A stretch of 64,000 nt of DNA from Bog-473 sp963781955 (GTDB taxonomy: Bacteria > Actinomycetota > Acidimicrobiia > Acidimicrobiales > RAAP-2). Position numbers and translations under genes: made by a program. The notes below the pieces were generated by a model that had not been told where the DNA came from, ran no database searches, and worked only from the letters and a program-made list of their open reading frames with translations. This document shows, one piece after another, positions 1-8,816 of this stretch. Each line of letters begins with the position of its first letter. The first letter of the stretch is position 1. Location: contig CAWAHU010000002.1 of the NCBI GenBank assembly GCA_963781955.1, positions 248,001-312,000 of the forward strand, in the 5' to 3' direction.

Positions 1-207
1 GACGCCGTCGAAGCCGGCCATCGAGTAGTAGCCGGGCGCCCCGATCCGGTTGCCGTCGGCCAACCAGACATCCTGGCCGTCGTGCCGCTCGATGTGCGGC
101 ACCTCGTCACGCAGCCGGTCGGGTACGCGCGCCGTCCACACGTCGGGCGGCTCGGTCAGGTGGGTGTCGACGTCGATCACGCGGTAGCGGTCGAACAGGT
201 CGGTCAT
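1..207 (-). CDS. Amidohydrolase family protein, N-terminal fragment
   Basis: Only the first 69 codons are inside the window; the rest lies beyond base 1. The fragment opens with MTDLFDRYRVIDVDTHLTEP. The D-x-H followed by EP is the usual first beta-strand and metal-ligand segment of amidohydrolase_2 (ACMSD-like) TIM-barrel hydrolases. The start is well supported by AGGAGG five to six bases before the ATG. A second member of the family lies at 38333-39514 and begins with a comparable VDDHVVEP motif. Substrate unknown. The CoA-transferase upstream on the same strand suggests an acyl-CoA or aromatic/steroid degradation setting, which is inference. Confidence 0.75.
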   Translation of the reverse strand, partial: MTDLFDRYRVIDVDTHLTEPPDVWTARVPDRLRDEVPHIERHDGQDVWLADGNRIGAPGYYSMAGFDGV

Positions 208-244
208 GTCCCCTCCTCAATCCAAGGATCGCAGACTCCGGGCC

Positions 245-2617
245 TCAGAGCCCGACGGGCCGCTCCGCGATCGTGCGGGCACGGCGAAGCTCATCGATGT
301 CGGCGGAGGACAGGCCCAGCACGGCGCGGAGGACCTCCTCGTTGTGCTCGCCGAACATGGGAGCGGGGCTGCGGATCCAACGGTCGACGCCGTCCACCCG
401 GAAGGGCAGCGTCGGCACGGGCAGGGTGCCGACGACCGCGTGATCCACTGTCTCGTGGAAGCCCCGGGCCAGGAACTGCGGATGCCGGGCTACCAGGCGC
501 GGGTCGCGGACGGCGACGGCCGGGACGCCGGCGTCGACCAGCGATGCGCCCGCTGCCTCGGGGGCGCGGCTCCTGGTCCACGCGGTGATGGCCCGGTCAA
601 GGAGGTCATGGGCGTCGCGACGCCCGGTCCTGGTGCCCAGGCGGGCGTCCTCGATCAAGTCGGGCCGACCGATGCCCCGGGCCAACGCCCGCCACTGCTC
701 CTCGGTCTCGGCAGACACCGCGAGCCAGTTGTCGTCCCCGGCGCACGGGTACAGACCCTGCGGTGCCGCGACAGCGGAGCGGTTCCCGTCGCGCCCCATC
801 AGGTTCTCGTAGGCCGACCACTCGATGATCGGCTCCGCAGCGATAGCCAGGGCGGCGTCGAACATCGCAGCCTCCACCAGGCAGCCCGTTCCGGAGCGCT
901 CGCGCTCGGCCAGCGCGGCACAGAGAGCGACCACCGCGTGCGCGCCGCCGTTGGGGTCGCACGGCCCTCGCTGAATGCGCGGCTGGTCGTCGGCCGGACC
1001 GGTGATCCAGGCCAGGCCGGAGGCCTGTTCGATCGTCTGGGCGAAGCCGGGCCGGTCACTCCACGGTCCGTCCAGCCCGAAGGCCGGCATCCGGACCAGG
1101 ACCGCCAGCGGATTCACTTCGTGCACCACGTCCCAACCGAGACCGAGCTTGCCGAGGACCCGCGGCGTGGCGTTCTCGATGATGACGTCCGCCAGGCGCA
1201 CCAGATCGAGCACCCGGGCCCGTCCCTGTTCGCTGTCCATCTCGAGGCTGAGGTCACGCTTGTTCGGATTCACGGCGAGGAAGAACCAGCTCCGCTCCCA
1301 CCAGAGCGGGCGGTCGAAGAACGTGGCGCCCACCATGCGCATGCCGTCCATGCGCGACGGCGACTCGACGTGCACGACATCAGCGCCGAAGGCGGCGAGC
1401 AGCCCGCTCGCCGACGGCCCGGCCCACCACGCGGTCAGGTCCAGGACCTTGATCCCCTCGAGGGCTCGTCCCGGCGGGGGGCCTTCGGCGCGCACGGCCT
1501 GGGCCGGCGCCGTGTCGAGCCACGCGATGGTTGCCTCCGGGACGCCCGGCACCGGCGGAACCGGCCCGGGTGGGGGTCCGGGGTCTCCGTCGACTCGCCA
1601 GGGTCGTCCCGGCATGACGAACCGCCCGCTCGGCGCCTCCACGAGGGAGCGGCGGGCTCGCACGTGGTCGAGATCGGCCACCGTCCGGCCGTCGCAGACG
1701 GGCGCCACCGGCACCCTGTGCGCCGCCGCCAGATCGACGATCTCCGCCGTGGTGCGCTGCGTCGTCCACGCCGCCACCATGGCGTTCCACTCAGTGGCCC
1801 GGGCCAACCTGTCCGACGGCATCGTGAACTCGCCCGACGCCACCAGGTCGTCACGTCCCATCATGTGCAGGAAGGCTTGCAGCTGGTGGGGCGCGTTCGT
1901 GTTGAACCCCACCCAGCCGTCCTTGGTGCGCTCGATGGAGGGGATCTCGAGCTGGCGAGGAGGCCCGACGGGATTCGCCTCGGGGCCGGCCAGCATTGCG
2001 TGGTACAAGTCGGAGAAGTTGGCCCCTCCGAGGTAGTTCGCCTCGGCGATCGACACGTCCACGACGCCGCCAGGCCCGCCGCGGCAGCGACCCGCCCAGA
2101 CCACGAGCGCCGCCGCGGCTGCGTAGGCGCCGGCCAGCCACTCACAGGTGCGACCCCCCATCTGGTAGGGCGCGCGGTCGGCCGCGCCGCGGACTGCCAG
2201 AGCCCCGCTGTCCGCCTGGAGCGTCAGGTCCGTGGATGGGCGGTCGCGCCAGGGTCCGAGCAGCCCGTAGGGCGTGATGGCCACCGTGACCACCGAGGGG
2301 TGCTGCTGGGCCGTCTCGCGCAGCACGTCGCACTCGGCGCCCTGGGGTGAGCCCAGGACCACGTCGACACCGGTGCCGAAGAGATCGCCCTCGAAGGTCA
2401 CGGCCCGCTGCCCGGCACGCAGGTACTCGTAGAGCGCGCCGTCACCACCGGCATCACCGTCCTGTCGCCACGACCGCAACGGGTCGCCTCCGGGGGGCTC
2501 GAGCCGGACCACGTCGGCCCCGGCATGGGCCAGGAGCCGTGCGGCGTACGCGCCGGGTATCCCCGACGACACATCGAGCACCCGGGGCGCCACGCGCCCC
2601 CCCACGACCCCGGTCAT
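245..2617 (-). CDS. Double-domain CaiB/BaiF (class III) CoA-transferase
   Basis: About 790 residues, twice the usual family size, because two CaiB/BaiF domains are fused. The first starts at VLDVSSGIPGAYAARLL; the second, from about residue 385, at IKVLDLTAWWAGPSASG. Class III CoA-transferases move CoA between carboxylic acids through an aspartyl-CoA intermediate. The second domain has a plausible catalytic Asp near residue 554 (CDPNGG). At the matching place in the first domain (CEWLAG, about residue 160) a Glu is seen, so perhaps only one half is catalytic. I prefer the ATG at 2617, which lies 8 nt after a TACGAT hexamer; an in-frame ATG at 2638 is the alternative. It is followed by the amidohydrolase at 1-207 on the same strand. 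Confidence 0.88.
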   Translation of the reverse strand: MTGVVGGRVAPRVLDVSSGIPGAYAARLLAHAGADVVRLEPPGGDPLRSWRQDGDAGGDGALYEYLRAGQRAVTFEGDLFGTGVDVVLGSPQGAECDVLRETAQQHPSVVTVAITPYGLLGPWRDRPSTDLTLQADSGALAVRGAADRAPYQMGGRTCEWLAGAYAAAAALVVWAGRCRGGPGGVVDVSIAEANYLGGANFSDLYHAMLAGPEANPVGPPRQLEIPSIERTKDGWVGFNTNAPHQLQAFLHMMGRDDLVASGEFTMPSDRLARATEWNAMVAAWTTQRTTAEIVDLAAAHRVPVAPVCDGRTVADLDHVRARRSLVEAPSGRFVMPGRPWRVDGDPGPPPGPVPPVPGVPEATIAWLDTAPAQAVRAEGPPPGRALEGIKVLDLTAWWAGPSASGLLAAFGADVVHVESPSRMDGMRMVGATFFDRPLWWERSWFFLAVNPNKRDLSLEMDSEQGRARVLDLVRLADVIIENATPRVLGKLGLGWDVVHEVNPLAVLVRMPAFGLDGPWSDRPGFAQTIEQASGLAWITGPADDQPRIQRGPCDPNGGAHAVVALCAALAERERSGTGCLVEAAMFDAALAIAAEPIIEWSAYENLMGRDGNRSAVAAPQGLYPCAGDDNWLAVSAETEEQWRALARGIGRPDLIEDARLGTRTGRRDAHDLLDRAITAWTRSRAPEAAGASLVDAGVPAVAVRDPRLVARHPQFLARGFHETVDHAVVGTLPVPTLPFRVDGVDRWIRSPAPMFGEHNEEVLRAVLGLSSADIDELRRARTIAERPVGL

Positions 2618-2706
2618 CACCGGCGATCGTACCGACATCGCCGCGGGACCGGCCCCGGGCGCACCGCCTGAGCGCCTTTCTGCCGGCCAAGATCAGGGGT
2701 GTGCGC

Positions 2707-2970
2707 GTGATCGTCCGTGTCTCACCCGGCTCCCAGATGACCACCGTGGGCGGCCGCTACGGCGACGCCGAGCCCCCGGTCCTCGTCGTGCGTGTGGCGG
2801 CGCGTGCCGTCGAAGGCAAGGCGAACGACGCCGTGGTGCGTGCTCTGGCGGACGCCTTCGCTGTCCCCCGGGGCGGGATCCGGATCGTCTCGGGCCACAC
2901 CTCGCGGACGAAGCTGGTGGAAGTCGAGGGTGTCGGAGAGTCAACGCTCCGCCGGCTGCTCGAGGGCTGA
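2707..2970 (+). CDS. DUF167/YggU family protein
   Basis: A protein of about 87 residues with the DUF167 pattern: a VRVSPGS strand, then VEGKANDAVVRALADAF, then an IVSGHTSRTKLVEVEG strand. The length equals the normal family size. Function is unknown across the family. The GTG at 2707 has AGGGG seven bases upstream; the in-frame GTG at 2701 would leave no room for that site. The longer open frame upstream overlaps the CoA-transferase and is rejected. It is transcribed divergently from the CoA-transferase. Confidence 0.8.
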   Translation: MIVRVSPGSQMTTVGGRYGDAEPPVLVVRVAARAVEGKANDAVVRALADAFAVPRGGIRIVSGHTSRTKLVEVEGVGESTLRRLLEG

Positions 2971-2976
2971 GCGGTC

Positions 2977-2991
2977 AACGGGCGTGCCGTT
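2977..2991. terminator. Weak inverted repeat at a convergent gene junction
   Basis: AACGG, a five-base loop, then CCGTT, between the ends of the DUF167 gene (plus strand) and the membrane-protein gene (minus strand). The five-pair stem has no T-tract, so this is only a candidate bidirectional stop. Confidence 0.2.
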
Positions 2992-3029
2992 CCGGGTCTT
3001 GTCGGGCGCGGCCACGGCCACGGCCACGA

Positions 3030-4682
3030 TCAGAACTTCGGCGACAGCAGGGCCTGTGGCTCGTAGTGCGGGTACCGCTCGAAGCCCGTCAACTGCTCGT
3101 CGTGCTCCGTGAAGACCACATAGGGGCTGGCGGGATGGATGGGCAGGTCCAGCGTGCCGTTGACGTTCGAGGGCAGCCCCGGGGTCCAGCCGGCCGTCCA
3201 CAGGAGGTAGGCCAGGCCACGCTCGTCGCCGGCGGACTGGAAGAAGTTGGGGCCGGAGTAGCGCACGCCGAGACCCACTTGGCCCTGGGGCACCTGCGCT
3301 TCGACCGTCGTCGCCATGTTCTGCACGCGCTTCATGGCCGCGAAGTCGAGGAGGTTCCCGCGGTTCCCCGATGGGGACATCACGGACACCGTGGCGACGA
3401 CAGTTGCGAGCGCCATGACGACGAGGGCGGTGATCTCCACCACCGCCCTCGAGATACGCAGGTCACTCGGGGCCCGCACGTACTTCCTGGCCCAGGTGAC
3501 GAGAGCGACGCCGAGTGTGATCCAGATGCAGACCCCCACCGACCACACGACGAAATTGATCCAGGTGAAGGACAGGATGTAGTTGGCCGGCACGCGGGCG
3601 TACAGCGCCACCAACCCGACCGAGGCGGCAGTCGTGATCGTCGACAGGCTGAGGACGTAGGTCTTCTTGTGCCGCCACGCCAGTACGATCACGGCCACCA
3701 GGGAGGCGAACACCGCCAGGTAGACCAGGTTGCCGTTGCTGACGACGTCGTTGTAGGCGGTAAGCGGGTCATTCGGCCTCGCAGTCGCCCAGACGGGGCT
3801 CAGCGAGGCGGCGCGGCTCAACGTGTGCAACCCCAGGACGGATCCGAACGTCTTGGTAGAGGCAGCGGATCCGTATCCGAGGCTGCGCAAGAGCTGCGTG
3901 CCGTTGGGCTGTGCGCCGAAGAGCTGTTGGCCGACCGGCGCGATCCAACACACCACCGCCACCCCGATCGACCACCACAGCCACCGGTAATTCCGTGTTC
4001 GCCGCAGCAGGAGTCCACAGACGACCGCAGCGACGAACGCCAGAACGGTCGAGGGCATGAAGGACAGGTGGGAGTCGACCGTCACCGATCCGATGAAGAT
4101 GAGCCATGGGAGGTATTGCAGGTTCCCCAACCCCACTGCGAACGCGACGGCCATGAAGGACAGGAACCAGATGGAGGCGAAGGACGCATTCCATACCGGG
4201 TCGACGAACGGCGTGACGGAGAACACGGCCAGGTCGGCGACGACGAGGGAGAAGATGACCGCCGCCCACGTCCCTGCCGTCCTTTGCAACACGTACACGG
4301 CGAACGTGAGCGCCGCGGCGCACAGCAGAGCGGAGCCGAGCAGCGCTCCTTGCCCGGGATCGAGGTGCTCGAAGGGGCCGAGGAGCCACAACTCGAGCGG
4401 TCCCGGGTTGGCGGTGTTCTGGATCCCGTTGGTCCCGGCCACGCCGGTGCTGACCCCGACCAGTGGCGGGTGAAGGCTGAAGGTGTTCCACGCCGGGAGG
4501 GCGATCTTGGCGTCGTCGGCCAGCGGCCGCCAACCGCGCGCCATGGTCCGGATGGTCGGCACGAGGAGCACCGTCCAGATGACGACGTAGGGCGCCACGC
4601 GGACGGCGACGTCGAGCCCGCTGCGGGGGGCAGCGGCTTCTGGCTCTTGGGGAGCCGCTTCGGTCGTCTCCGTCGAGGTCAC
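3030..4682 (-). CDS. Polytopic membrane protein, possible GT-C-type transferase
   Basis: About 550 residues with roughly ten or more hydrophobic segments and a large extracytoplasmic C-terminal region. After the first membrane helix comes WRPLADDAKIALPAW; an acidic pair in this loop is typical of GT-C glycosyltransferases (GT39/GT87-like), and a later SHLSF loop fits too. That assignment is tentative. The GTG start at 4682 is chosen because AAGGAG lies seven bases upstream and the next residues (TSTETTEAAPQEPEAAAP) form an acidic cytoplasmic leader. The track's longer upstream extension is low quality. It lies downstream of the CocE-like gene on the same strand. Confidence 0.6.
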   Translation of the reverse strand: MTSTETTEAAPQEPEAAAPRSGLDVAVRVAPYVVIWTVLLVPTIRTMARGWRPLADDAKIALPAWNTFSLHPPLVGVSTGVAGTNGIQNTANPGPLELWLLGPFEHLDPGQGALLGSALLCAAALTFAVYVLQRTAGTWAAVIFSLVVADLAVFSVTPFVDPVWNASFASIWFLSFMAVAFAVGLGNLQYLPWLIFIGSVTVDSHLSFMPSTVLAFVAAVVCGLLLRRTRNYRWLWWSIGVAVVCWIAPVGQQLFGAQPNGTQLLRSLGYGSAASTKTFGSVLGLHTLSRAASLSPVWATARPNDPLTAYNDVVSNGNLVYLAVFASLVAVIVLAWRHKKTYVLSLSTITTAASVGLVALYARVPANYILSFTWINFVVWSVGVCIWITLGVALVTWARKYVRAPSDLRISRAVVEITALVVMALATVVATVSVMSPSGNRGNLLDFAAMKRVQNMATTVEAQVPQGQVGLGVRYSGPNFFQSAGDERGLAYLLWTAGWTPGLPSNVNGTLDLPIHPASPYVVFTEHDEQLTGFERYPHYEPQALLSPKF

Positions 4683-4783
4683 CTGGATGCTCCTTCGAGC
4701 TTCGGGGCGAGGAACGATGGACGCCGGAACCAGCCCCTCCCCCACGGCGTACCGTACTAAGGGGTGTCCGCGGCCGTCATGTC

Positions 4784-4807
4784 GGCCCCGGCCGGCTGCC
4801 GGGGGCC
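4784..4807 (-). terminator. GC-rich hairpin between CocE-like gene and membrane gene
   Basis: GGCCCCGG pairs with CCGGGGGCC across a seven-base loop with one bulge, in the 173-base gap after the CocE-like stop codon. There is no T-tract; GC-only hairpins are a common terminator form in actinobacteria. Candidate only. Confidence 0.3.
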
Positions 4808-4855
4808 CGTGGGCGTCCGGACACCAGGACCAAGGTCCCAAGCCCCGGGGAAGAC

Positions 4856-7296
4856 CTACGAACCGGTCTGGTTGCCAGCGGCGAGGTAGGCCCGGCAGGG
4901 CTCGCCGCGCAGCGCACCGCAGGCCGGCAGCGCCGGGGTGGCAGTCACGCCCGGCACCACGTCGAGAGTGAGCGCCGAGGCCGCCAGCCCTCCGAGCCCG
5001 ACCGTCGCCTGCTGCCCGTCGTCCAGCGTGGCGAACGTCCAGGCGGGCCGGTCGCCCCCCGGTGCCGAGATCACCACTCGCAGCTCGGTGCCCGGGCGGA
5101 AGGTGTGCACGATGGGATCGATCGGGATCTTCACCAACGAGTACCGCCCCGGCGACATGTTCTGGGTCAGGCGCCCCAGGTACAGCGGCTGGGTCACCAA
5201 CCGGGTCGAGAAGGGTGAATCGACCTGGTTGGAGCTGCGGAGGAAGCCAGAGGTGACGTACTCCTCCTGGCTGCTCTGGGGTCGCACCTCGGTGATGGTC
5301 GCCTGATAGTCCTCGACCGGCGCGTCCGCCTTGACCCAGAGGCGCAGCGTGGCCGGCCCGGCCACCGTCACCGGTGCCGTCAGGGGGACGGTTTGGAACG
5401 CGATCCCGTCGGGGGCGGGGACCGGCGCCCAGTCCCAGCCGGGATTGGCCGACCAGGGGTTCCCGCCGGACGGGAGGCTCGTCCTCGGCCGCGAGGACGG
5501 ATCGAGCGTGAACGTGGCCTGGCCGGAAGAACTCGGGCGCCCGACGTCCAAGGAGCCCCCCGCCCCGAGGTAGTACGTGCTGATCGTCCCCGCTGGGGGC
5601 CAGGTGGCGAACCCCGCCTGGTACGTGGACTCGATCCCGCCCGGGCCGGCCGCGCCGGCGCCGTTGTCGAAGAGCGCCTGCACGAGAGGGGTCTGGGCAG
5701 CGAATTCCGCACGCGCCGTGGCCACGTCCGGCGCCGCCGTGAAACGGATTGCGGGCAGCGGCGCCGTCCCCGACACGGAGGAGGCGAAGCCGGCGAACTT
5801 GCCGAGTACCAGGGCGCCGAGCGCGCCCGGCTCGCTCGGAACCTTGCCGGCCACGTACACGTCGAGGAACTCCAGCCAGCGGGACACGATCTGCGGGTCC
5901 GCCGAGTCGATGTGGTCACCGTTGACCATGTTCGCGAACACCGGCGTGGACTTGGGGATGGCGCTGATGAGGGCCGGCCACTGGGGACCGGTCTGCTCGT
6001 CCTGGAGTGCTCCGGAGAGGAACACCGGGACGTGCACGTGCGTCGCCCACCTCTCCATGGAGCGTCGGTCGAACAGGGCCGGGTCCCGGCCTGCGCCCCC
6101 CGGGGCGACGACCTGAGGGCCGACCAGGCCGGCGACGGACTCGGCTTGGCCGTGCAGAGCCTGGTTGGCCAGGCAGGTGGACGATGCGCCCCCGGAGGCG
6201 GCCAGCTCGGCATCGATCTCGTAGTAGGTCCAGGGCTGGCCGACACCGGCGACTGGTGTGGCCGAGCGCTGCGCCAGCCCGTTGTCCCAGGACGCCGCCG
6301 CCTCCGCGTCCTCGAACGCGAGTTGAGCCATCCGGCGGCAAACCCGTCGTTGTAGATGCCGCCGGGGTACCCGGTCGAGAACAGGTCGTCGGTCGGGCTC
6401 ATCGGAGCGATGGCCGCCAAGCCCGGCGGGTCGGTGCCGGCCGCCGGGAGTTGGGACAGGCCCGAGAAGCTGATGCCGACCATGCCCACCTTGCCGTTGG
6501 CCACCCACGACTGGTGCGCCACGACCTCGATGGCGTCGTAGGCGTCCTTGTCGGAGGGGTACCCGAAGAGGTCGAAGGCTCCTCCCGAGCAGCCTGTGCC
6601 GCGCATCTGCAGGCTGACCGTGGCGAACCCCGACACCCGGGCGAGCACGGCACCCACGTCGGTGGCGCTGTCGGGGAGCAGGTTCGGGTCCCCGCAGTTC
6701 GTGCACGTAGAGCCGAGCGCACTGGCGAGGAGCTGTGGTATTGGGTCCGTCGGCCCGGCCACGTCGTAGCCCGAGTACTCGATCACCGTCGGGCACGGAC
6801 TGCTGGCCGAGCACGTCCCGCCGTAGGGATAGCGCACGGTCGCGGCCAGCTTGATCCCGTCGCGCATCGTGATGTAGTTCAGCCCCTCCTTGAGGGGCTG
6901 GCCCGTGTAGAGCGGCGCGCCGGTCGCTGGATTCGATCCGGGCGCTTGCACCGCGAACATCGGGGTCCGTTGCCCGCTGCTCTGGTCCAGCCACGAGTAG
7001 CCGGGCCCCGGCTGCAGGTCGCGGACGATGAGCGAGCCCAGGACGTCGGCCACGCCGGGATTGGCCGGGTTCGGCACCGGCCTCCCCCATCGGGTCAGAC
7101 TGATGTGGTCACCGGGCGACGCGCCGGTGAGCCAGGCCTCGTCGACCGACCCGTTGCCGGCGACGGTGGTCGCCGGGGCCGTCGTGGTTGCGGCCGGGGT
7201 CGTCGCCGCTCCGGTCGGCACCGTGGTCAGCAGCCAGCACGCGGCCACCGTCAGTGTGCACACGCCAACGGCTCGCAACGTGAACGTGCCCCGCAT
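4856..7296 (-). pseudogene. Secreted CocE/NonD-type X-Pro dipeptidyl-peptidase family hydrolase, frameshifted
   Basis: The full product would have about 813 residues: an N-terminal signal peptide (MRGTFTLRAVGVCTLTVAACW), an alpha/beta-hydrolase domain, then a beta-rich C-terminal jelly-roll domain typical of CocE/NonD S15-type hydrolases. The nucleophile motif is GISFSG (about Ser276), with a likely acid in LQDEQTG and a likely base in NGDHID. The reading frame breaks near 6328-6330: upstream reads GFAAGW, and the downstream frame resumes AQLAFEDAEAA. Adding one C at 6328-6329 restores a single frame. The start ATG at 7296 has GGGGGAGG just upstream. This is either a recent inactivation or a consensus error; both halves look conserved. 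Confidence 0.85.
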
Positions 7297-7425
7297 GGCC
7301 CTCCCCCAACGCCCCGGTCCCTCCGACAGCCACGTTCTACCAGACGAGCGCGGCCGCCGAGATGGCTCTCGGCGGTGGCGCCACCCGCCACGGCACCTCC
7401 GCACGCACGCGTCGGCGTGCTCTGG

Positions 7426-7431
7426 CATCCT
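7426..7431 (+). promoter_or_regulatory. Candidate leaderless -10 element (CATCCT)
   Basis: CATCCT ends seven bases before the GTG at 7439, matching the spacing of other leaderless starts in this window. It has C in place of the first T of TANNNT. No Shine-Dalgarno sequence is visible for this gene. Confidence 0.35.
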
Positions 7432-7438
7432 GTCGGCC

Positions 7439-8401
7439 GTGTTCACCATGCGCTTCGCCATGCGTTCCAGCGACGCGGACCCCGGAGCCCGGGCCGCCCT
7501 CTACGGCGCCGCCATCGAGATGGCGCAGTGGTCCGAGACGCGAGGCTGCCTCGGGGCGATCCTGAGCCAGCACCACGGGGTGGACGACGGGTACCTGCCC
7601 TCCCCGGTCCCGCTGGCCGCCGCCATGGCAGCCCGTACGACCACCCTGCCGGTGAACGTGGCCGCACTCCTGCTCGCGCTCTACGAACCCGTGAAGCTGG
7701 CCGAGGACCTGGCGGTCGTCGACCTGATCAGCCGGGGCCGCGTCTCGTACGTGGTCGGGATCGGCTACCGGGACGAGGAGTTCGCCATGTTCGGGGTCGA
7801 CCGGCGGGCCCGCGGCCAGCTGGTCGAAGAGAGGATCCTGCTGCTCAGACGACTCTGGTCCGGCGAGGGAGTGGTCGTCGACGGCCGGCCGGTCCGGGTG
7901 ACGCCCCTCCCGTATACGCCGGGCGGGCCCTTCGTCGCGTATGGCGGGGGCACTGCGGCCGCGGCTCAGCGTGCGGGCCGCCTCGGGATGATGTTCATGG
8001 CCGAGACCCACGATGCCTCGCTCGAGGAGGCCTACCGGGCCGAGGGCGGCGAGGCGGCCCCGGGCTGCTTCTTCCCGCCGGAGGGCGTGCCGCTGACCGT
8101 CTTCGTGGCCGACGACCCCGAGCGGGCCTGGGCCGAGATCGGCTCCTACCTCCTGGCTGACGCAGTCAGTTACTCGGCCTGGAACGCCACGCGCAGCGGG
8201 ACCGCCTCCATCTCACGCGCCGAAAGCGTCGCGCAGCTCGCCGCCGAGCACGGCGCCTACCAGATCGTGACCCCGGTCGAGGCGGGCGCCCTCGTGGCGC
8301 GTACCGGTTTCCCGCTCAACCTCCAGCCTCTGGTCGGGGGACTGCCGCCCCACCTGGCCTGGCCGTACCTCGAAGCGGCTGCCGCCGCCACCGGCGCATA
8401 G
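7439..8401 (+). CDS. LLM-class flavin/F420-dependent oxidoreductase
   Basis: About 320 residues. It has the luciferase-like TIM-barrel pattern: GAILSQHHGVDDGYLPSP early, LYEPVKLAEDLAVVDLISRG, then VVGIGYRDEEFAMFGVD. The last is the usual segment before a variable insertion and a late AYGGGTAAAAQRAGRLG cofactor-binding loop. Such enzymes use FMN or F420; the sequence alone does not settle which, nor the substrate. The GTG at 7439 is preferred because of the upstream hexamer; ATG 7448 is an in-frame alternative. It is divergent from the CocE-like gene. Confidence 0.82.
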   Translation: MFTMRFAMRSSDADPGARAALYGAAIEMAQWSETRGCLGAILSQHHGVDDGYLPSPVPLAAAMAARTTTLPVNVAALLLALYEPVKLAEDLAVVDLISRGRVSYVVGIGYRDEEFAMFGVDRRARGQLVEERILLLRRLWSGEGVVVDGRPVRVTPLPYTPGGPFVAYGGGTAAAAQRAGRLGMMFMAETHDASLEEAYRAEGGEAAPGCFFPPEGVPLTVFVADDPERAWAEIGSYLLADAVSYSAWNATRSGTASISRAESVAQLAAEHGAYQIVTPVEAGALVARTGFPLNLQPLVGGLPPHLAWPYLEAAAAATGA

Positions 8402-8436
8402 GCCGATCGGCCCATGAGGGACGCCGGGAGGCTCCG

Positions 8437-8442
8437 TATACT
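8437..8442 (+). promoter_or_regulatory. Leaderless -10 element TATACT
   Basis: TATACT is followed by exactly six bases (GACTTC) and then GTG at 8449. This is the best -10 match in the window for a leaderless transcript that begins at the start codon. Confidence 0.55.
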
Positions 8443-8448
8443 GACTTC

Positions 8449-8547
8449 GTGCTCACAATGCGGGATGGGGTGAGAGCACGGGCACGTCACACCGCGACGA
8501 GGGTGCCGGCGCGTCACATCGGGGTGATCGAGCCGTCGCGCTGGTGA
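8449..8547 (+). CDS. Leaderless 32-residue small protein or leader peptide
   Basis: The frame starts with GTG at 8449, six bases after TATACT, and encodes a strongly basic peptide (MLTMRDGVRARARHTATRVP and on to EPSRW). Its TGA overlaps the GTG of the next gene in a GTGA arrangement, so translation of the second gene could depend on ribosomes finishing the first. No family is recognised. It may be a functional small protein or only a translational leader. Confidence 0.45.
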   Translation: MLTMRDGVRARARHTATRVPARHIGVIEPSRW

Positions 8548-8795
8548 CGCTCGAAGGGGAGTTCCAAGGCGCCGTCCGCGACGTGGTGCTCGAAGTGACC
8601 GGGCGGGACGATCGCGTCAGTGTGACCCACACCCAGGCCACGCTCGGCTGGGGCGACATCCTCTTCGTCGACGTCTACTCGCGCCACGGCGAGGCGTGGC
8701 GCGAGGAGCTCGAGCCGGTGCTGCGCAAGGCCGTGGCAGGGGTCACGGACCACCCCCACGAGCGGGTGGCCGTCCGCTGGCGCATCAGCACCTGA
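8544..8795 (+). CDS. Uncharacterised 83-residue protein
   Basis: The product starts VTLEGEFQGAVRDVVLEVTG and ends VAVRWRIST. It reads as a small alpha/beta protein with no membrane segment, cysteine or recognisable motif. The GTG at 8544 overlaps the stop codon of the preceding 32-residue frame, implying translational coupling, and no separate ribosome site is visible. The family is unknown. It ends 21 bases before the convergent permease gene. Confidence 0.55.
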   Translation: MTLEGEFQGAVRDVVLEVTGRDDRVSVTHTQATLGWGDILFVDVYSRHGEAWREELEPVLRKAVAGVTDHPHERVAVRWRIST

Positions 8796-8816
8796 CCGCG
8801 GGCCCGGGGGCGGCCG

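Noticed and set aside
206..2350. 714-codon plus-strand open frame
   Set aside because: It lies antisense to the CoA-transferase and has the Arg/Gly/His-rich composition of a shadow frame in GC-rich DNA; no domain is recognisable.
3066..4760. 564-codon plus-strand open frame opposite the membrane protein
   Set aside because: The antisense product is a hydrophilic His/Gln/Arg/Asp-rich string without a family, while the minus strand gives a clear polytopic membrane protein with a ribosome site.
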